Shown here: positions 17,999 through 26,424 of the stretch, one piece after another
Layout: each line of letters starts with the position of its first letter
How positions within the stretch are numbered: the first letter of the stretch is position 1
Assembly (NCBI RefSeq): GCF_900141885.1
Contig: NZ_FQYY01000002.1
Location: 124,001-188,000 of the forward strand
Direction of reading: 5' to 3'
DNA length: 64,000 nt
Source of the DNA: Mesonia phycicola
GTDB taxonomy: Bacteria > Bacteroidota > Bacteroidia > Flavobacteriales > Flavobacteriaceae
Program-made: the position numbers and the translations under genes
The notes under the pieces: generated by a model
The model's input: the letters and a program-made list of their open reading frames with translations, nothing else
Database searches by the model: none
What the model was told of the DNA's origin: nothing

Positions 17999-18916
17999 CT
18001 ACAATTTATTAATAGAATCTTCTTCTATTTTAGATTTATCTTTTGGCGGACCTTGAAGCTCTACTTCTAAAATATTAGCAGGGTTCCACTCCCCTTCATT
18101 ACTAATAAACATTTTTCCTTTAGGAGAAAAAGTTATTCCTTCTGGCTGAGGAAAATCTGATGGATTAAATACATATAGATCTTTTGCTTCCCAATTGCTA
18201 TTTAATATTAAAAGTTTCCCTATTACACCATCTAACATATAAATATCTCCAGTGGTAGGGTGTATTTTAATTTCTGAAGTTCTAAACACTCTTGCACTTC
18301 CTGCACTTTCTAATCCTTCAAATATGGGGTTGTCATAATTCAGTTTAAAGACAGGAGTTTTATTTAGTTTATTGGTAGTTAGTGAAAACTCAAAAACAGG
18401 TTTAAAATTTTTGTCTTTATCTGGTCCGCTTTCTTTTGCTGCTAATAACAAACGATTATGCTTTTTATCGTAGCACAAACCTTCAAAATTATATTCATAA
18501 GAGAGACTTGAGTTTAGCTTTTCTATTTTAGGATTTTCTACAGTAATATCGTCTATTTTAAAAATTTCACCATCACTTCTTAATAAGTAAGCTTTATTTT
18601 CTACAGTTGCTAAACCTTCAAAATCATCATTTTTAGAAAAATTTATCTTCTTTTCTATGGTTTTACTTACTAAGTTAAAAATAAATACATCGCCCACTTC
18701 ATCTTGAACGCAAGCAATTCTTTCATTATCTAAATAAGATATACCTGAAACTTCTTCTAATATACGCGGTAACTCCCATTTATTTACAATCTTAATTTGA
18801 CTAGCATCTGTATATTCTACATAGTACTTGTCTTTAGAAAAATATACAATTACACTAACCAACACCAAAATACCTATGGTGATAAAAAATGGTGGACTTT
18901 TAAAATAATCTTTCAT
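17999..18916 (-). CDS. SdiA-regulated-domain protein (YjiK-like beta-propeller), membrane anchored
   Basis: A 305-residue protein with an N-terminal helix (about 9-27, FFITIGILVLVSVIVYF) and a periplasmic domain with repeated LDN / FEGLA blades typical of the SdiA-regulated (YjiK) propeller family; ISYLDNERIACVQDEVGDVFIF and KIHPTTGDIYMLDG are typical. The function is unknown, possibly phytase-like or ligand binding. Its start overlaps the end of the FUSC gene by 17 bases, showing translational coupling. Confidence 0.82.
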   Translation of the reverse strand: MKDYFKSPPFFITIGILVLVSVIVYFSKDKYYVEYTDASQIKIVNKWELPRILEEVSGISYLDNERIACVQDEVGDVFIFNLVSKTIEKKINFSKNDDFEGLATVENKAYLLRSDGEIFKIDDITVENPKIEKLNSSLSYEYNFEGLCYDKKHNRLLLAAKESGPDKDKNFKPVFEFSLTTNKLNKTPVFKLNYDNPIFEGLESAGSARVFRTSEIKIHPTTGDIYMLDGVIGKLLILNSNWEAKDLYVFNPSDFPQPEGITFSPKGKMFISNEGEWNPANILEVELQGPPKDKSKIEEDSINKL

Positions 18917-21146
18917 AAGTAGCTTTACTATTTACGTTTTTTAAATTTAAGGAGACTTGATGAAGCCATTTTAACTGTTCTGATATTAATTGAGCTTCTT
19001 GCATTTGCACTCTTAACGGCAAACTAATTTCTTCTTTACCTTCTTCTAACTCTTTATTACGTAAATGATCTAATTTAGAGTACTGTTTATTTAAATATTT
19101 ATCTACGTCACTAAGGCTTTTATCTTTAGCTTTAATTTTTTCTGGAGATTTATTTAACTGTGTTAACGTATCATTTAAATTCTCTAAAATATGAGCTATA
19201 TAAGATTCAAAATAAACAGAAGCTTCTGTAGTTTTATGGCTTCTTATAAAACTACCTAAACTTGCTAATGAAGACAAAAAAGTATAATTTAAAACGGTGT
19301 ACCTATACAAATGGCTATATTCTTTTTGTTTTGATTTAGGTTCTTGTGAGGTACGTTGAAATGCAGCGCTAAGATTTCCCATAGCTAAGAAAGCTTCTTT
19401 TCTAGCTAACTTATACGCATTAGTTAATCTACCTTTTTTGTTGTAAAACTGTTCTATTTCTTTTAAGTAATTTATATTTTTTTCTATAACATTAGCTAAG
19501 GTATTTTCTATTGCTATATGCTCCCAAGTTGGTAATATAAATTTGTTACCTAAAAATGCTAAACCTGCACCCACTAAAGTATCTAATACCCTATACTGAA
19601 TAACATTAAGTGCATTAGGTTGTAATAATGCATACAGAAAAACTACATTTAAAGTTATAAATGCTGCTGCTCCCACATAATTTTTTTGTAGCATAGAAAA
19701 TGCTGTGATTAGTGATATCACCGCTAGAATTATATAGATATACGGATCATTTACTAACAAAACAATACCTATTGCTACTACTCCACCTATTAGAGTACCT
19801 ATAATTCTTTTTTTGGTTCTTTCTTTGGTTAACCCGTAGTTTGGCCTCATTATAACCACGACGGTTAATAAAATCCAATAAGAGTTTTGAAGATCAAAAA
19901 CATGGCCTAAAATTAACCCTAATACCATTAAAATAGCCAATCTTAAACTGTGTCTAAATATTGTTGAAGATAAACTGAAGTTTTCTGCTAATATTTTAAA
20001 CGAATAATCTGTTGGAGTTAAAAACTGGTCTGGTCTTTTTAATTTTACATTTACCGCATCTCTTTGTTTAATATTACCTAAAACTCTTTCTATAGATAAT
20101 ATTTTTTGATGTTGTTTTTTTTCAAAATCTAATAAATTACGCATCAATAAAACCGTAGGTCTAGATTGTGGGTACTCTTCTGTCTTTTTATAGGTTTCTA
20201 TTAATTGCTCTACTTCTTTAATTAATTGAGCAGTTTTATTAGTTATTGTTAATCTATTGCCATCTATAAATACTTCAGAAATATGATTTAACCTTCTACC
20301 CATTTCTAAAATGAGTTTTTTTAATGCTACTATAAGCTCTGGAAACTCTTTGTTAAGCTCATCTACTTTCTGAAAATTAACAGGGTGTGCAATACCAAGC
20401 TCTAAAATATCTACTAGTTCTATAAATATTAAAATCTGTCTTCTAGATGAGTTAGATCTTCCAGATTTCTGACGACTGCTTAGTAATGCTTCTCTTAAAT
20501 TTTCATGAAGCTCATTAATAGATATTTGTAAATTAAATTGCTCTGTTAAATATTGTTCTCTATCTACATCTTCTGCAAGTTTTGCTCTAATAGATAAAAA
20601 TTTTCCTGTTAAAGATGCTGTTTCTCCTAGTAAAACTTCTGTATGCTTCTCTGGTCTTAATAACAAGTAAATAGAACTTAAAATGATGTACCACAAACCA
20701 CCTAAGGCTATATAAAGTGCGTGTAGAAAAATATCATCACCACCTAAACTAGAAAAACTTAAAACACTAGCTATTAAGCCTGTAAAAGTTACTAAAGAAG
20801 CCCTAAATCCGTATACAGAAATAAATGCAACGCTAAAAAATACAACAAAGAAAATAGGTAACTCTAACCAAAAATTAAAATTTAATAAACCACCAATTAT
20901 AGTTACTGAAACTCCTAAAAATACCGCAGAAAGCATTCCCAATAAACGATGTCTAAAATTACCAGGTACATCACCAGGAGCTACTAAAAAAGAACCTATT
21001 GCCATACCCACCCCTATTGGCATCATATTTAAATAATACCCCGCAGAAACTACAGAAACAATAGAAATAGCTAAGATAAGTCCCCTAGAAAAATCTGTTC
21101 CAGAAACATATCTAATAATATGAGTTTTTAGTTGAGTAATATTCAT
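18900..21146 (-). CDS. FUSC/YccS family inner-membrane protein
   Basis: A 748-residue protein with two clusters of transmembrane helices (about 20-165 and 405-520), each followed by a long cytoplasmic helical region, the layout of YccS/YhfK and the aromatic acid exporter AaeB. The second cluster contains the FUSC segment around NSYWILLTVVVIMRPNYG with GTLIGG. It is of typical length. Transport of aromatic acids or general efflux is suggested by relatives, not shown. It has its own promoter box and overlaps the following propeller gene. Confidence 0.88.
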   Translation of the reverse strand: MNITQLKTHIIRYVSGTDFSRGLILAISIVSVVSAGYYLNMMPIGVGMAIGSFLVAPGDVPGNFRHRLLGMLSAVFLGVSVTIIGGLLNFNFWLELPIFFVVFFSVAFISVYGFRASLVTFTGLIASVLSFSSLGGDDIFLHALYIALGGLWYIILSSIYLLLRPEKHTEVLLGETASLTGKFLSIRAKLAEDVDREQYLTEQFNLQISINELHENLREALLSSRQKSGRSNSSRRQILIFIELVDILELGIAHPVNFQKVDELNKEFPELIVALKKLILEMGRRLNHISEVFIDGNRLTITNKTAQLIKEVEQLIETYKKTEEYPQSRPTVLLMRNLLDFEKKQHQKILSIERVLGNIKQRDAVNVKLKRPDQFLTPTDYSFKILAENFSLSSTIFRHSLRLAILMVLGLILGHVFDLQNSYWILLTVVVIMRPNYGLTKERTKKRIIGTLIGGVVAIGIVLLVNDPYIYIILAVISLITAFSMLQKNYVGAAAFITLNVVFLYALLQPNALNVIQYRVLDTLVGAGLAFLGNKFILPTWEHIAIENTLANVIEKNINYLKEIEQFYNKKGRLTNAYKLARKEAFLAMGNLSAAFQRTSQEPKSKQKEYSHLYRYTVLNYTFLSSLASLGSFIRSHKTTEASVYFESYIAHILENLNDTLTQLNKSPEKIKAKDKSLSDVDKYLNKQYSKLDHLRNKELEEGKEEISLPLRVQMQEAQLISEQLKWLHQVSLNLKNVNSKATYERLF

Positions 21147-21170
21147 TATAGACAGTTACAAAATCTAGCG

Positions 21171-21178
21171 CAAATTTA
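21171..21178 (-). promoter_or_regulatory. -7 promoter box of the FUSC operon
   Basis: Minus-strand TAAATTTG is a perfect TAnnTTTG match ending 24 bases before the ATG at 21146. Confidence 0.55.
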
Positions 21179-21246
21179 TCTAAACGCTTTAACTTTTAGG
21201 TTGGTTTAAGAATAGTTTATAAATTATAAGATACATGGTTTTGTTC

Positions 21247-21277
21247 TTGGTTGTAAAAATTATCAACCTTATTTTTG
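21247..21277 (+). promoter_or_regulatory. Promoter of the mechanosensitive channel gene
   Basis: TTG at 21247-21249, a 20-base spacer, and TATTTTTG at 21270-21277 match the full Bacteroidota consensus. Transcription should start near 21284, after the ATG at 21235. Confidence 0.65.
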
Positions 21278-21291
21278 CAGAAATTTTTAAA

Positions 21292-22572
21292 ATGGAGTTA
21301 GAATATATTACCAGGTATTTTTACAAAATATTTATAGGCTTTGGTTGGTCTGAAAATATGGCTGCGTTAGGTAATGTTATTATTAACACAGTTCTTTTAT
21401 TAACTATTACCTACCTGTTTAATAGTTTAATGAGAAGCCTCTTTAAAAAAGCATTAGGAAACATCTCTCAAAAAACAATTTCTGAATTTGATGATTATTT
21501 ATTTCACAACAAAGTATTGCTTCATTTTTGCCATTTACTATCTATCTTTATTATAAAATGGTTAATGCCTTTAATTTTAGAAGATTATGCTCATTTAAAA
21601 GATGAAGTAGATATCTTACTAAATATCATTACTGTATTTTTAGTAATTACCTTTATAAGAAGTATTTTACATACCATTAAAGATTATTTAAAATCTCTTA
21701 ATAGCTTTAAAGACAAACCTATTGAAAGTTATCTACAAGTATTTTTAATATTTTCTTGGAGTGTTGGTTTTATAGTAATCTTCTCTATTTTAACAGGTAA
21801 ATCTATTGTAGAGTTTTTAACCGCTTTAGGGGCTATTTCTGCCATTATTTTATTAATTTTTAAAGACACCATCTTAGGTTTTGTGGCTAGTATACAAGTT
21901 TCTGTAAATGATACCGTAAGAATTGGAGATTGGATTACTATGGAAAAATATGGAGCAGATGGAGATGTGATTGAAATTAATTTAGCCTCTGTTAAAATTA
22001 AAAATTTTGACAATACCATTACCACTATCCCAACTTACTATTTAATTTCAGATTCATTTAAAAACTGGAGAGGGATGAGTGTTTCTGGAGGTAGAAGAAT
22101 AAAAAGAGCGCTCTTAATACAAGCTACAAGTATTCATTACATAAATGACGAACAATTAGAGAAATTTAAAAAAATACAATTGATTAAAGATTATTTAATT
22201 AATAGAAAAAACGATATTGACAATTTTAATAAAGAAAATAATATTGATAAAGAAGTTTTACTTAACGGAAGAAATATGACAAATTTCGGAATATTTAGAA
22301 AATATGTAGATACTTACTTAAATCAACACTCTGCAATTAATAAAGACATGATGATTATGACGAGACAGCTAGAGCCTACAGCACAAGGCATTCCGTTAGA
22401 AATTTACGCCTTTAGTAAAGATAAAGTATGGAAAAACTATGAGCATATTATAGCAGATATTTTTGATCATTTATTGGCAGCAACTCCTTATTTTAATTTA
22501 GAATTGTACGAATTACCTACTGGTTACGATTTTAGAGAGATAAGTAATATGAACCCTACTTTTAAAGCATAA
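21292..22572 (+). CDS. Mechanosensitive ion channel, MscS family (YbdG/MscM-like)
   Basis: A 426-residue protein with about five transmembrane helices in the first 190 residues and an MscS pore-plus-beta region: ALGAISAIILLIFKDTILGFVASIQVSVNDTVRIGDWI is split here between pore helix (ALGAISAIILL) and beta domain (VRIGDWITM). The C-terminal mixed domain ends at about 415, with RRIKRALLI and LNQHSAINKDM as in YbdG. It opens on membrane tension during hypo-osmotic shock. The frame is open from an ATG at 21235, but the promoter box sits between the two ATGs, so I start at 21292. Confidence 0.9.
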   Translation: MELEYITRYFYKIFIGFGWSENMAALGNVIINTVLLLTITYLFNSLMRSLFKKALGNISQKTISEFDDYLFHNKVLLHFCHLLSIFIIKWLMPLILEDYAHLKDEVDILLNIITVFLVITFIRSILHTIKDYLKSLNSFKDKPIESYLQVFLIFSWSVGFIVIFSILTGKSIVEFLTALGAISAIILLIFKDTILGFVASIQVSVNDTVRIGDWITMEKYGADGDVIEINLASVKIKNFDNTITTIPTYYLISDSFKNWRGMSVSGGRRIKRALLIQATSIHYINDEQLEKFKKIQLIKDYLINRKNDIDNFNKENNIDKEVLLNGRNMTNFGIFRKYVDTYLNQHSAINKDMMIMTRQLEPTAQGIPLEIYAFSKDKVWKNYEHIIADIFDHLLAATPYFNLELYELPTGYDFREISNMNPTFKA

Positions 22573-22640
22573 TACATTAACTAATTCTTATCATTTATTT
22601 ATTGTCTTGTATGTAAATACAACTTATTTTTACCACCCTA

Positions 22641-23261
22641 ATGAAGAACAAACGCCCGTCAAATAGAAAACCTAAATGGAAACTTTTACACCAATATTAC
22701 TCGTATACCGGGTTTTATAGTTTTGTAGGTAAAAGTTTATTAAAGGCTGCAATACCTATTTTGTTATTTGTAGTTGCATTAATATGTGTTCACTTTTTTG
22801 TAATAGATATTAATGACATTTTATTATACGTAACCGATAACTTCCCTCCTATTGGAGTATTATCTGTTTTCTTTGCTTCAGAATCTATATTAGGTTTAAT
22901 ACCACCAGAAATATTTATTGCTTGGTCTGGTAAATCTGCCCATCCAGAATGGTATTTAGCTGCATTAGCTACATTATCTTACTGTGGTGGTATTTTATCT
23001 TACTTTATGGGAAGAGGTATTGCAAGTATTCCCTCGGTATTTGTGTATTTAGAAGTTAAAATGGCTAAACACATTAAAAATATGCGTAAATGGGGAGGCT
23101 TTTTAATTATAGTGGGAGCATTATTACCTGTACCATTTTCTATCTCTAGTATTGCTGCAGGAGTTATTAAGTTTCCTTTTGGTAGTTACTTATTATTTGG
23201 TTTATTACGTTTTTTACGATTTTTTATATACGGAGTCGCTATTTTTGAAGCACTTAACTAA
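22641..23261 (+). CDS. VTT-domain (DedA/YqaA-like) membrane protein
   Basis: A 206-residue protein with a basic N-terminus and about five hydrophobic segments. ESILGLIPPEIFIAWSG and the later GALLPVPFSISSIAAGVIKFPFG with a downstream FGLLRFLRF Arg helix correspond to the re-entrant half-loops and conserved Arg of VTT/DedA proteins, which flip or transport phospholipids and undecaprenyl phosphate. Which lipid is moved here is unknown. The ATG at 22641 comes eight bases after a one-mismatch box TATTTTTA (22625-22632), so the leader is very short. A terminator follows. Confidence 0.78.
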   Translation: MKNKRPSNRKPKWKLLHQYYSYTGFYSFVGKSLLKAAIPILLFVVALICVHFFVIDINDILLYVTDNFPPIGVLSVFFASESILGLIPPEIFIAWSGKSAHPEWYLAALATLSYCGGILSYFMGRGIASIPSVFVYLEVKMAKHIKNMRKWGGFLIIVGALLPVPFSISSIAAGVIKFPFGSYLLFGLLRFLRFFIYGVAIFEALN

Positions 23262-23279
23262 TTTATAATATTTCTATAA

Positions 23280-23314
23280 AAAAAGCCAGATGATTTTAAT
23301 CATCTGGCTTTTTT
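23280..23314. terminator. Bidirectional terminator between VTT gene and SF2 helicase gene
   Basis: GCCAGATGA and TCATCTGGC are perfect 9-base arms with A-run and T-run flanks. Confidence 0.92.
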
Positions 23315-23331
23315 CTTTCTGCTACAAAAAC

Positions 23332-24831
23332 TTAATCTTGAAACATTTCATTAATTCTAGATCTTAGTTTTCTGTTATAATCTTCAAACAACCAATCTCT
23401 ATAATTTTTAGTATTATTAATAATACATCTAGAGTAACGTTTAACGCGATCTCTAATATCTCCGCTTAATTCTCTTGCTAAGATTCTAGCATCAAAAACA
23501 TCTTCACTATTTTCTACACACATTTGCGCGTGTTGATCTATAGATTCTTCTAAAACTTTTTTAGATTTTTCGCCATTATTTACAGCAGACTCATAAGCCT
23601 CTTTAATGTCAAACTCTATATTTTCTGAGTTTTTAAACATTTCTCTTACCTCTTCTGGCATTGTATATTTAAACTCGCGTTCAATATCTTCATCAGAAGT
23701 AATATTTTCTAAATAATAGTCTGGGTTTTTAAAGATTTGTTGCCAATCTACGGGAGCATCCCACAAACCAAATCTTGCCGCGTTATTACCTAAATCAATA
23801 ACACTAAAATCATCTTTGCCAGGCAATTTACGAGATCCCCTACCAATCATTTGATAATATAATGTAAGAGATTTTGTTGCTCTGTTTAAGATTATATTTT
23901 CTACAGTAGGCTCATCAAAACCTGTTGTTAAAATACTTACAGAAGTTAAGATAGCATCTGGTTTTTCTTTAAACCACTTTAAAATATCTTTACGCTCTTT
24001 TTTACTATGCGTATTATCTAAATGTCTTACCTCGTAACCTGCATCTTTAAAAGTTTGATATACATACCAAGAGGTATTAATACCATTGTTAAAAATTAAG
24101 GTCTTTTTACCTTTACAACGCTCTTCATATGCTTGTACTAATTTTTCTTGCATAGTAAAATTAGTATATAAATCTTCAGAAGATTTAACGGTGTAATCTC
24201 CATTTATACCAATTTGCAAAGAGGTTAAACCAACGTCATAACTATAAGTTTTTGCTTTTGCTAAAAACCCTTTTTCTATTAAAGAAGGTATAGAGTTACC
24301 AACAATAAGCTCTTTATAATTATCTTTCATTGGTAATTTTATATTAGAACTTAACGGGGTTGCCGTTACTCCTAAAATGAAAGAATTTTCAAAATATTTA
24401 AAAAGCTTAGTAAAAGAGTTGTAGTGCGCCTCATCAATAATCACTAAACCAACATCAGACACTTCAAGTTTATCATCACTTAGTCTGTTGTTTAAAGTTT
24501 CTACCATTGCTACAAAACATTGATATTCGTCTTGGTCTGGTAGTTCTTTTACTTTACTGTTGATGATTTTATTGTTTACATTAAAACCTTTCAACATTTT
24601 AGAAGTTTGCTTACACAATTCTATACGGTGTGTAAGTATCACAACTTTTTTATTAGTTTGTGCTATGTATCTTCTTACAATTTCAGAGAAAATTACTGTT
24701 TTTCCTCCTCCTGTTGGAAGTTGATATAATAAATTAAAATTATCTGGAGACTCATTTAGATAACCAAATATCTTTTGTAAATCTGCCTCTTGATAATCGT
24801 AAAGTTTCTTTTCTGCCACTTTTTCAGCCAT
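23332..24831 (-). CDS. DEAD/DEAH-box superfamily 2 helicase
   Basis: A 499-residue SF2 ATPase of the SSL2/Hef-like restriction-helicase group. Walker A is LPTGGGKT (about 38-45), the DEAH box is IIDEAH (about 133), motif III is TATPLSS, and motif VI is QMIGRGSRKLPG (about 330). A C-terminal 140-residue charged region has no known domain. The role is unknown; relatives act in DNA repair or RNA metabolism. No methylase or nuclease partner is nearby, so a restriction function is not indicated. A TAATTTTG promoter box precedes it. Confidence 0.88.
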   Translation of the reverse strand: MAEKVAEKKLYDYQEADLQKIFGYLNESPDNFNLLYQLPTGGGKTVIFSEIVRRYIAQTNKKVVILTHRIELCKQTSKMLKGFNVNNKIINSKVKELPDQDEYQCFVAMVETLNNRLSDDKLEVSDVGLVIIDEAHYNSFTKLFKYFENSFILGVTATPLSSNIKLPMKDNYKELIVGNSIPSLIEKGFLAKAKTYSYDVGLTSLQIGINGDYTVKSSEDLYTNFTMQEKLVQAYEERCKGKKTLIFNNGINTSWYVYQTFKDAGYEVRHLDNTHSKKERKDILKWFKEKPDAILTSVSILTTGFDEPTVENIILNRATKSLTLYYQMIGRGSRKLPGKDDFSVIDLGNNAARFGLWDAPVDWQQIFKNPDYYLENITSDEDIEREFKYTMPEEVREMFKNSENIEFDIKEAYESAVNNGEKSKKVLEESIDQHAQMCVENSEDVFDARILARELSGDIRDRVKRYSRCIINNTKNYRDWLFEDYNRKLRSRINEMFQD

Positions 24832-24874
24832 AAATCGTTTCTCCTGAACTTAAAATTATTAAAATAAAACCTTG

Positions 24875-24882
24875 CAAAATTA
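24875..24882 (-). promoter_or_regulatory. -7 promoter box of the SF2 helicase gene
   Basis: Minus-strand TAATTTTG, a perfect match, ends 43 bases before the ATG at 24831. Confidence 0.45.
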
Positions 24883-25068
24883 GTCAGTTTAAAAGGTTTA
24901 TTGAAATATTTAGGCATTAAATCTTAATTTAATTTTATTCTATTCATTGTCAAACCCTTATAAACGCATATTTTTAAAAGCCAAAGCCAGAGAAGTACTA
25001 GCAGAAATTAAATGTGCTTTTTTTTTGAAAATTATAGCAAAATATAAAGAAAGGAAGTTTTAAAAATT

Positions 25069-25076
25069 TATTTTTG
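25069..25076 (+). promoter_or_regulatory. -7 promoter box upstream of the 122-residue conserved protein
   Basis: TATTTTTG, a perfect match, gives a start site near 25083 and a leader of about 24 bases to the TTG start. Confidence 0.55.
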
Positions 25077-25106
25077 TATCCCGTTAACCTTTAAAAGCAA
25101 TCTATT

Positions 25107-25475
25107 TTGAATAATCCTAAAGCTCAAAAAATAATTAAGAAAATATTGGATGATTTAGACCACGCAGGTATTATCACCAATACATTAGTTGAAGACTTAA
25201 AACAACTTCGTCCCTATGCTGTTGAAGAGAAGCTTCCTGTAGTAGCAAAAGCAATACGCTTAACTTGTGAGCATTTAGAAGAAACTTTCACATTTGATAT
25301 TCCTATTCCGGAAGATGAACCTATTGAAGGAGAAGAAGCAGAATTTCAAAATCAAGAATTTAATGCTGATGAGAGTTTAATGTATTTAATTAATCTTATC
25401 AAAAGATCTGATAATCCAGTAAATATTGAAGAGATTAGAATATACAATGAAGCTCTTCAAAATTACGAAGACTAA
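25107..25475 (+). CDS. Conserved flavobacterial-type hypothetical protein (122 residues)
   Basis: Soluble, acidic and helical, with no signal peptide. The N-terminal part (KIIKKILDDLDHAGIITNTLVEDLKQL, shown here only in part: KIIKKILDD) looks like a two-helix hairpin, then an acidic linker rich in E and P, then a helical end (LMYLINLIKRSDNPVNIEEI). The start must be TTG at 25107: it fits the promoter box and no ATG is available before the conserved-looking N-terminus. I recognise no domain. It ends with its own terminator. Confidence 0.7.
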   Translation: MNNPKAQKIIKKILDDLDHAGIITNTLVEDLKQLRPYAVEEKLPVVAKAIRLTCEHLEETFTFDIPIPEDEPIEGEEAEFQNQEFNADESLMYLINLIKRSDNPVNIEEIRIYNEALQNYED

Positions 25476-25497
25476 TATTATTTATATTTTATACAAA

Positions 25498-25524
25498 AGC
25501 CTTCTTCTACAGAGGGCTTTTTTT
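25498..25524 (+). terminator. Intrinsic terminator after the 122-residue protein gene
   Basis: AGCCTTC and GAGGGCT pair (one T-G) around a 6- to 7-base loop, followed by a T7 run. Confidence 0.85.
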
Positions 25525-25536
25525 ATGTATCTTCTA

Positions 25537-25544
25537 TAAATTTG
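25537..25544 (+). promoter_or_regulatory. -7 promoter box of the D-Ala-D-Ala dipeptidase gene
   Basis: TAAATTTG, a perfect match, lies between the preceding terminator and the GTG start at 25564. Confidence 0.55.
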
Positions 25545-25563
25545 TACAGAAAAATATTTTCTA

Positions 25564-26178
25564 GTGAAAAATATATTTACGCTATTATATTTATTGTCTT
25601 TTTGTGCATTTAGCCAATCTAAAGACTCTCTAAACCAATTTGTAGATTTAGAGAAGTATGATGTTAACTTTATTTACGATATTAGATACGCTACTTCTAA
25701 TAATTTTTTAAAAGAGCCTATATATAATTGTGCCACATGCTTACTACTACCAGAAGTGGCTCAAGCGCTAACTAGAGCAAACTATTATTTTTGTGACCTA
25801 GGTTATCAAATAAAAATTTTTGATTGTTACAGGCCTTTGAGTGCTCAAAAAAAGATGTGGAAAATATATCCTAATCCAAGATATGTTGCTAATCCCTACA
25901 CTAATAAATCTGTACATAATAGAGCTGCCGCTGTAGATTTAACTTTGGTAGATGCAGACGGAAATCAATTAGATATGGGTACTACTTATGATTATTTTGG
26001 AGAAAAAGCTCATCAAGATTTTAAAAATTTACCTGCAGAAGTATTACAAAACAGAAAATTACTAAGAGAAGGTTTAGAAAAATTTGGTTTTCATATTATT
26101 AGAACCGAATGGTGGCATTACGATTTTGGAAAAGCCTATGCCTACCCTATTTTTAATGTAGATTTTCCCTGCCATTAA
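25564..26178 (+). CDS. D-alanyl-D-alanine dipeptidase, M15D (VanX/DdpX-like), exported
   Basis: A 204-residue protein beginning at GTG with a signal peptide (residues 1-18, ending AFSQS). Zinc ligands and catalytic residues align with VanX: His118 and Asp125 in SVHNRAAAVD, Glu182 and His185 in EWWH. An Arg in the YRPL segment near residue 88 matches the VanX transition-state arginine. It cleaves D-Ala-D-Ala released from peptidoglycan in the periplasm, probably for recycling rather than vancomycin resistance since no vanH/vanA genes are near. Oddity: the Gly usual in the SxHxxGxAxD motif is Ala here. Confidence 0.9.
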   Translation: MKNIFTLLYLLSFCAFSQSKDSLNQFVDLEKYDVNFIYDIRYATSNNFLKEPIYNCATCLLLPEVAQALTRANYYFCDLGYQIKIFDCYRPLSAQKKMWKIYPNPRYVANPYTNKSVHNRAAAVDLTLVDADGNQLDMGTTYDYFGEKAHQDFKNLPAEVLQNRKLLREGLEKFGFHIIRTEWWHYDFGKAYAYPIFNVDFPCH

Positions 26179-26265
26179 CACTTTTGTTAAATAGCTGTTA
26201 TACTTATCTTTAATTGTATTTAAAAAGAAAAGACATTGCGTAGTTTTATAAAAAAACCAACAACA

Positions 26266-26424
26266 ATGTCTATACTTACAATTATTTTGAACATTATTTT
26301 ACCACCTTTAGGAGTATTTATGAATAAAGGATTAGGTAAAGATTTTATTATTAATTTAATACTAACATTAATTTTTTGGCTACCAGGAGTAATACATGCC
26401 TTTTTAGTAACTAGTAAAAGGTAA
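26266..26424 (+). CDS. YqaE/Pmp3 family small membrane protein
   Basis: The 52-residue product from the ATG at 26266 has exactly the Pmp3/YqaE length and pattern: ILNIILPPLGVF, then a short loop with K and G, then INLILTLIFWLPGVIHAF. Two transmembrane helices, inner membrane. Eukaryotic Pmp3 affects membrane potential and salt tolerance; the bacterial role is unclear. A TTG at 26236 would add ten basic residues not found in the family. Its stop codon is directly adjacent to the galE stop on the other strand. Confidence 0.85.
   Translation: MSILTIILNIILPPLGVFMNKGLGKDFIINLILTLIFWLPGVIHAFLVTSKR

Noticed and set aside
23332-24831. SF2 helicase as part of a restriction or defence system
   Set aside because: No methylase, nuclease, specificity subunit or other defence gene lies beside it; neighbours are housekeeping genes with their own transcription units.
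25009-25035. Possible small-RNA terminator before the 122-residue protein gene
   Set aside because: The stem has only about 4 base pairs (AGCA/TGCT) despite a following T9 run; no promoter or RNA structure upstream supports it.
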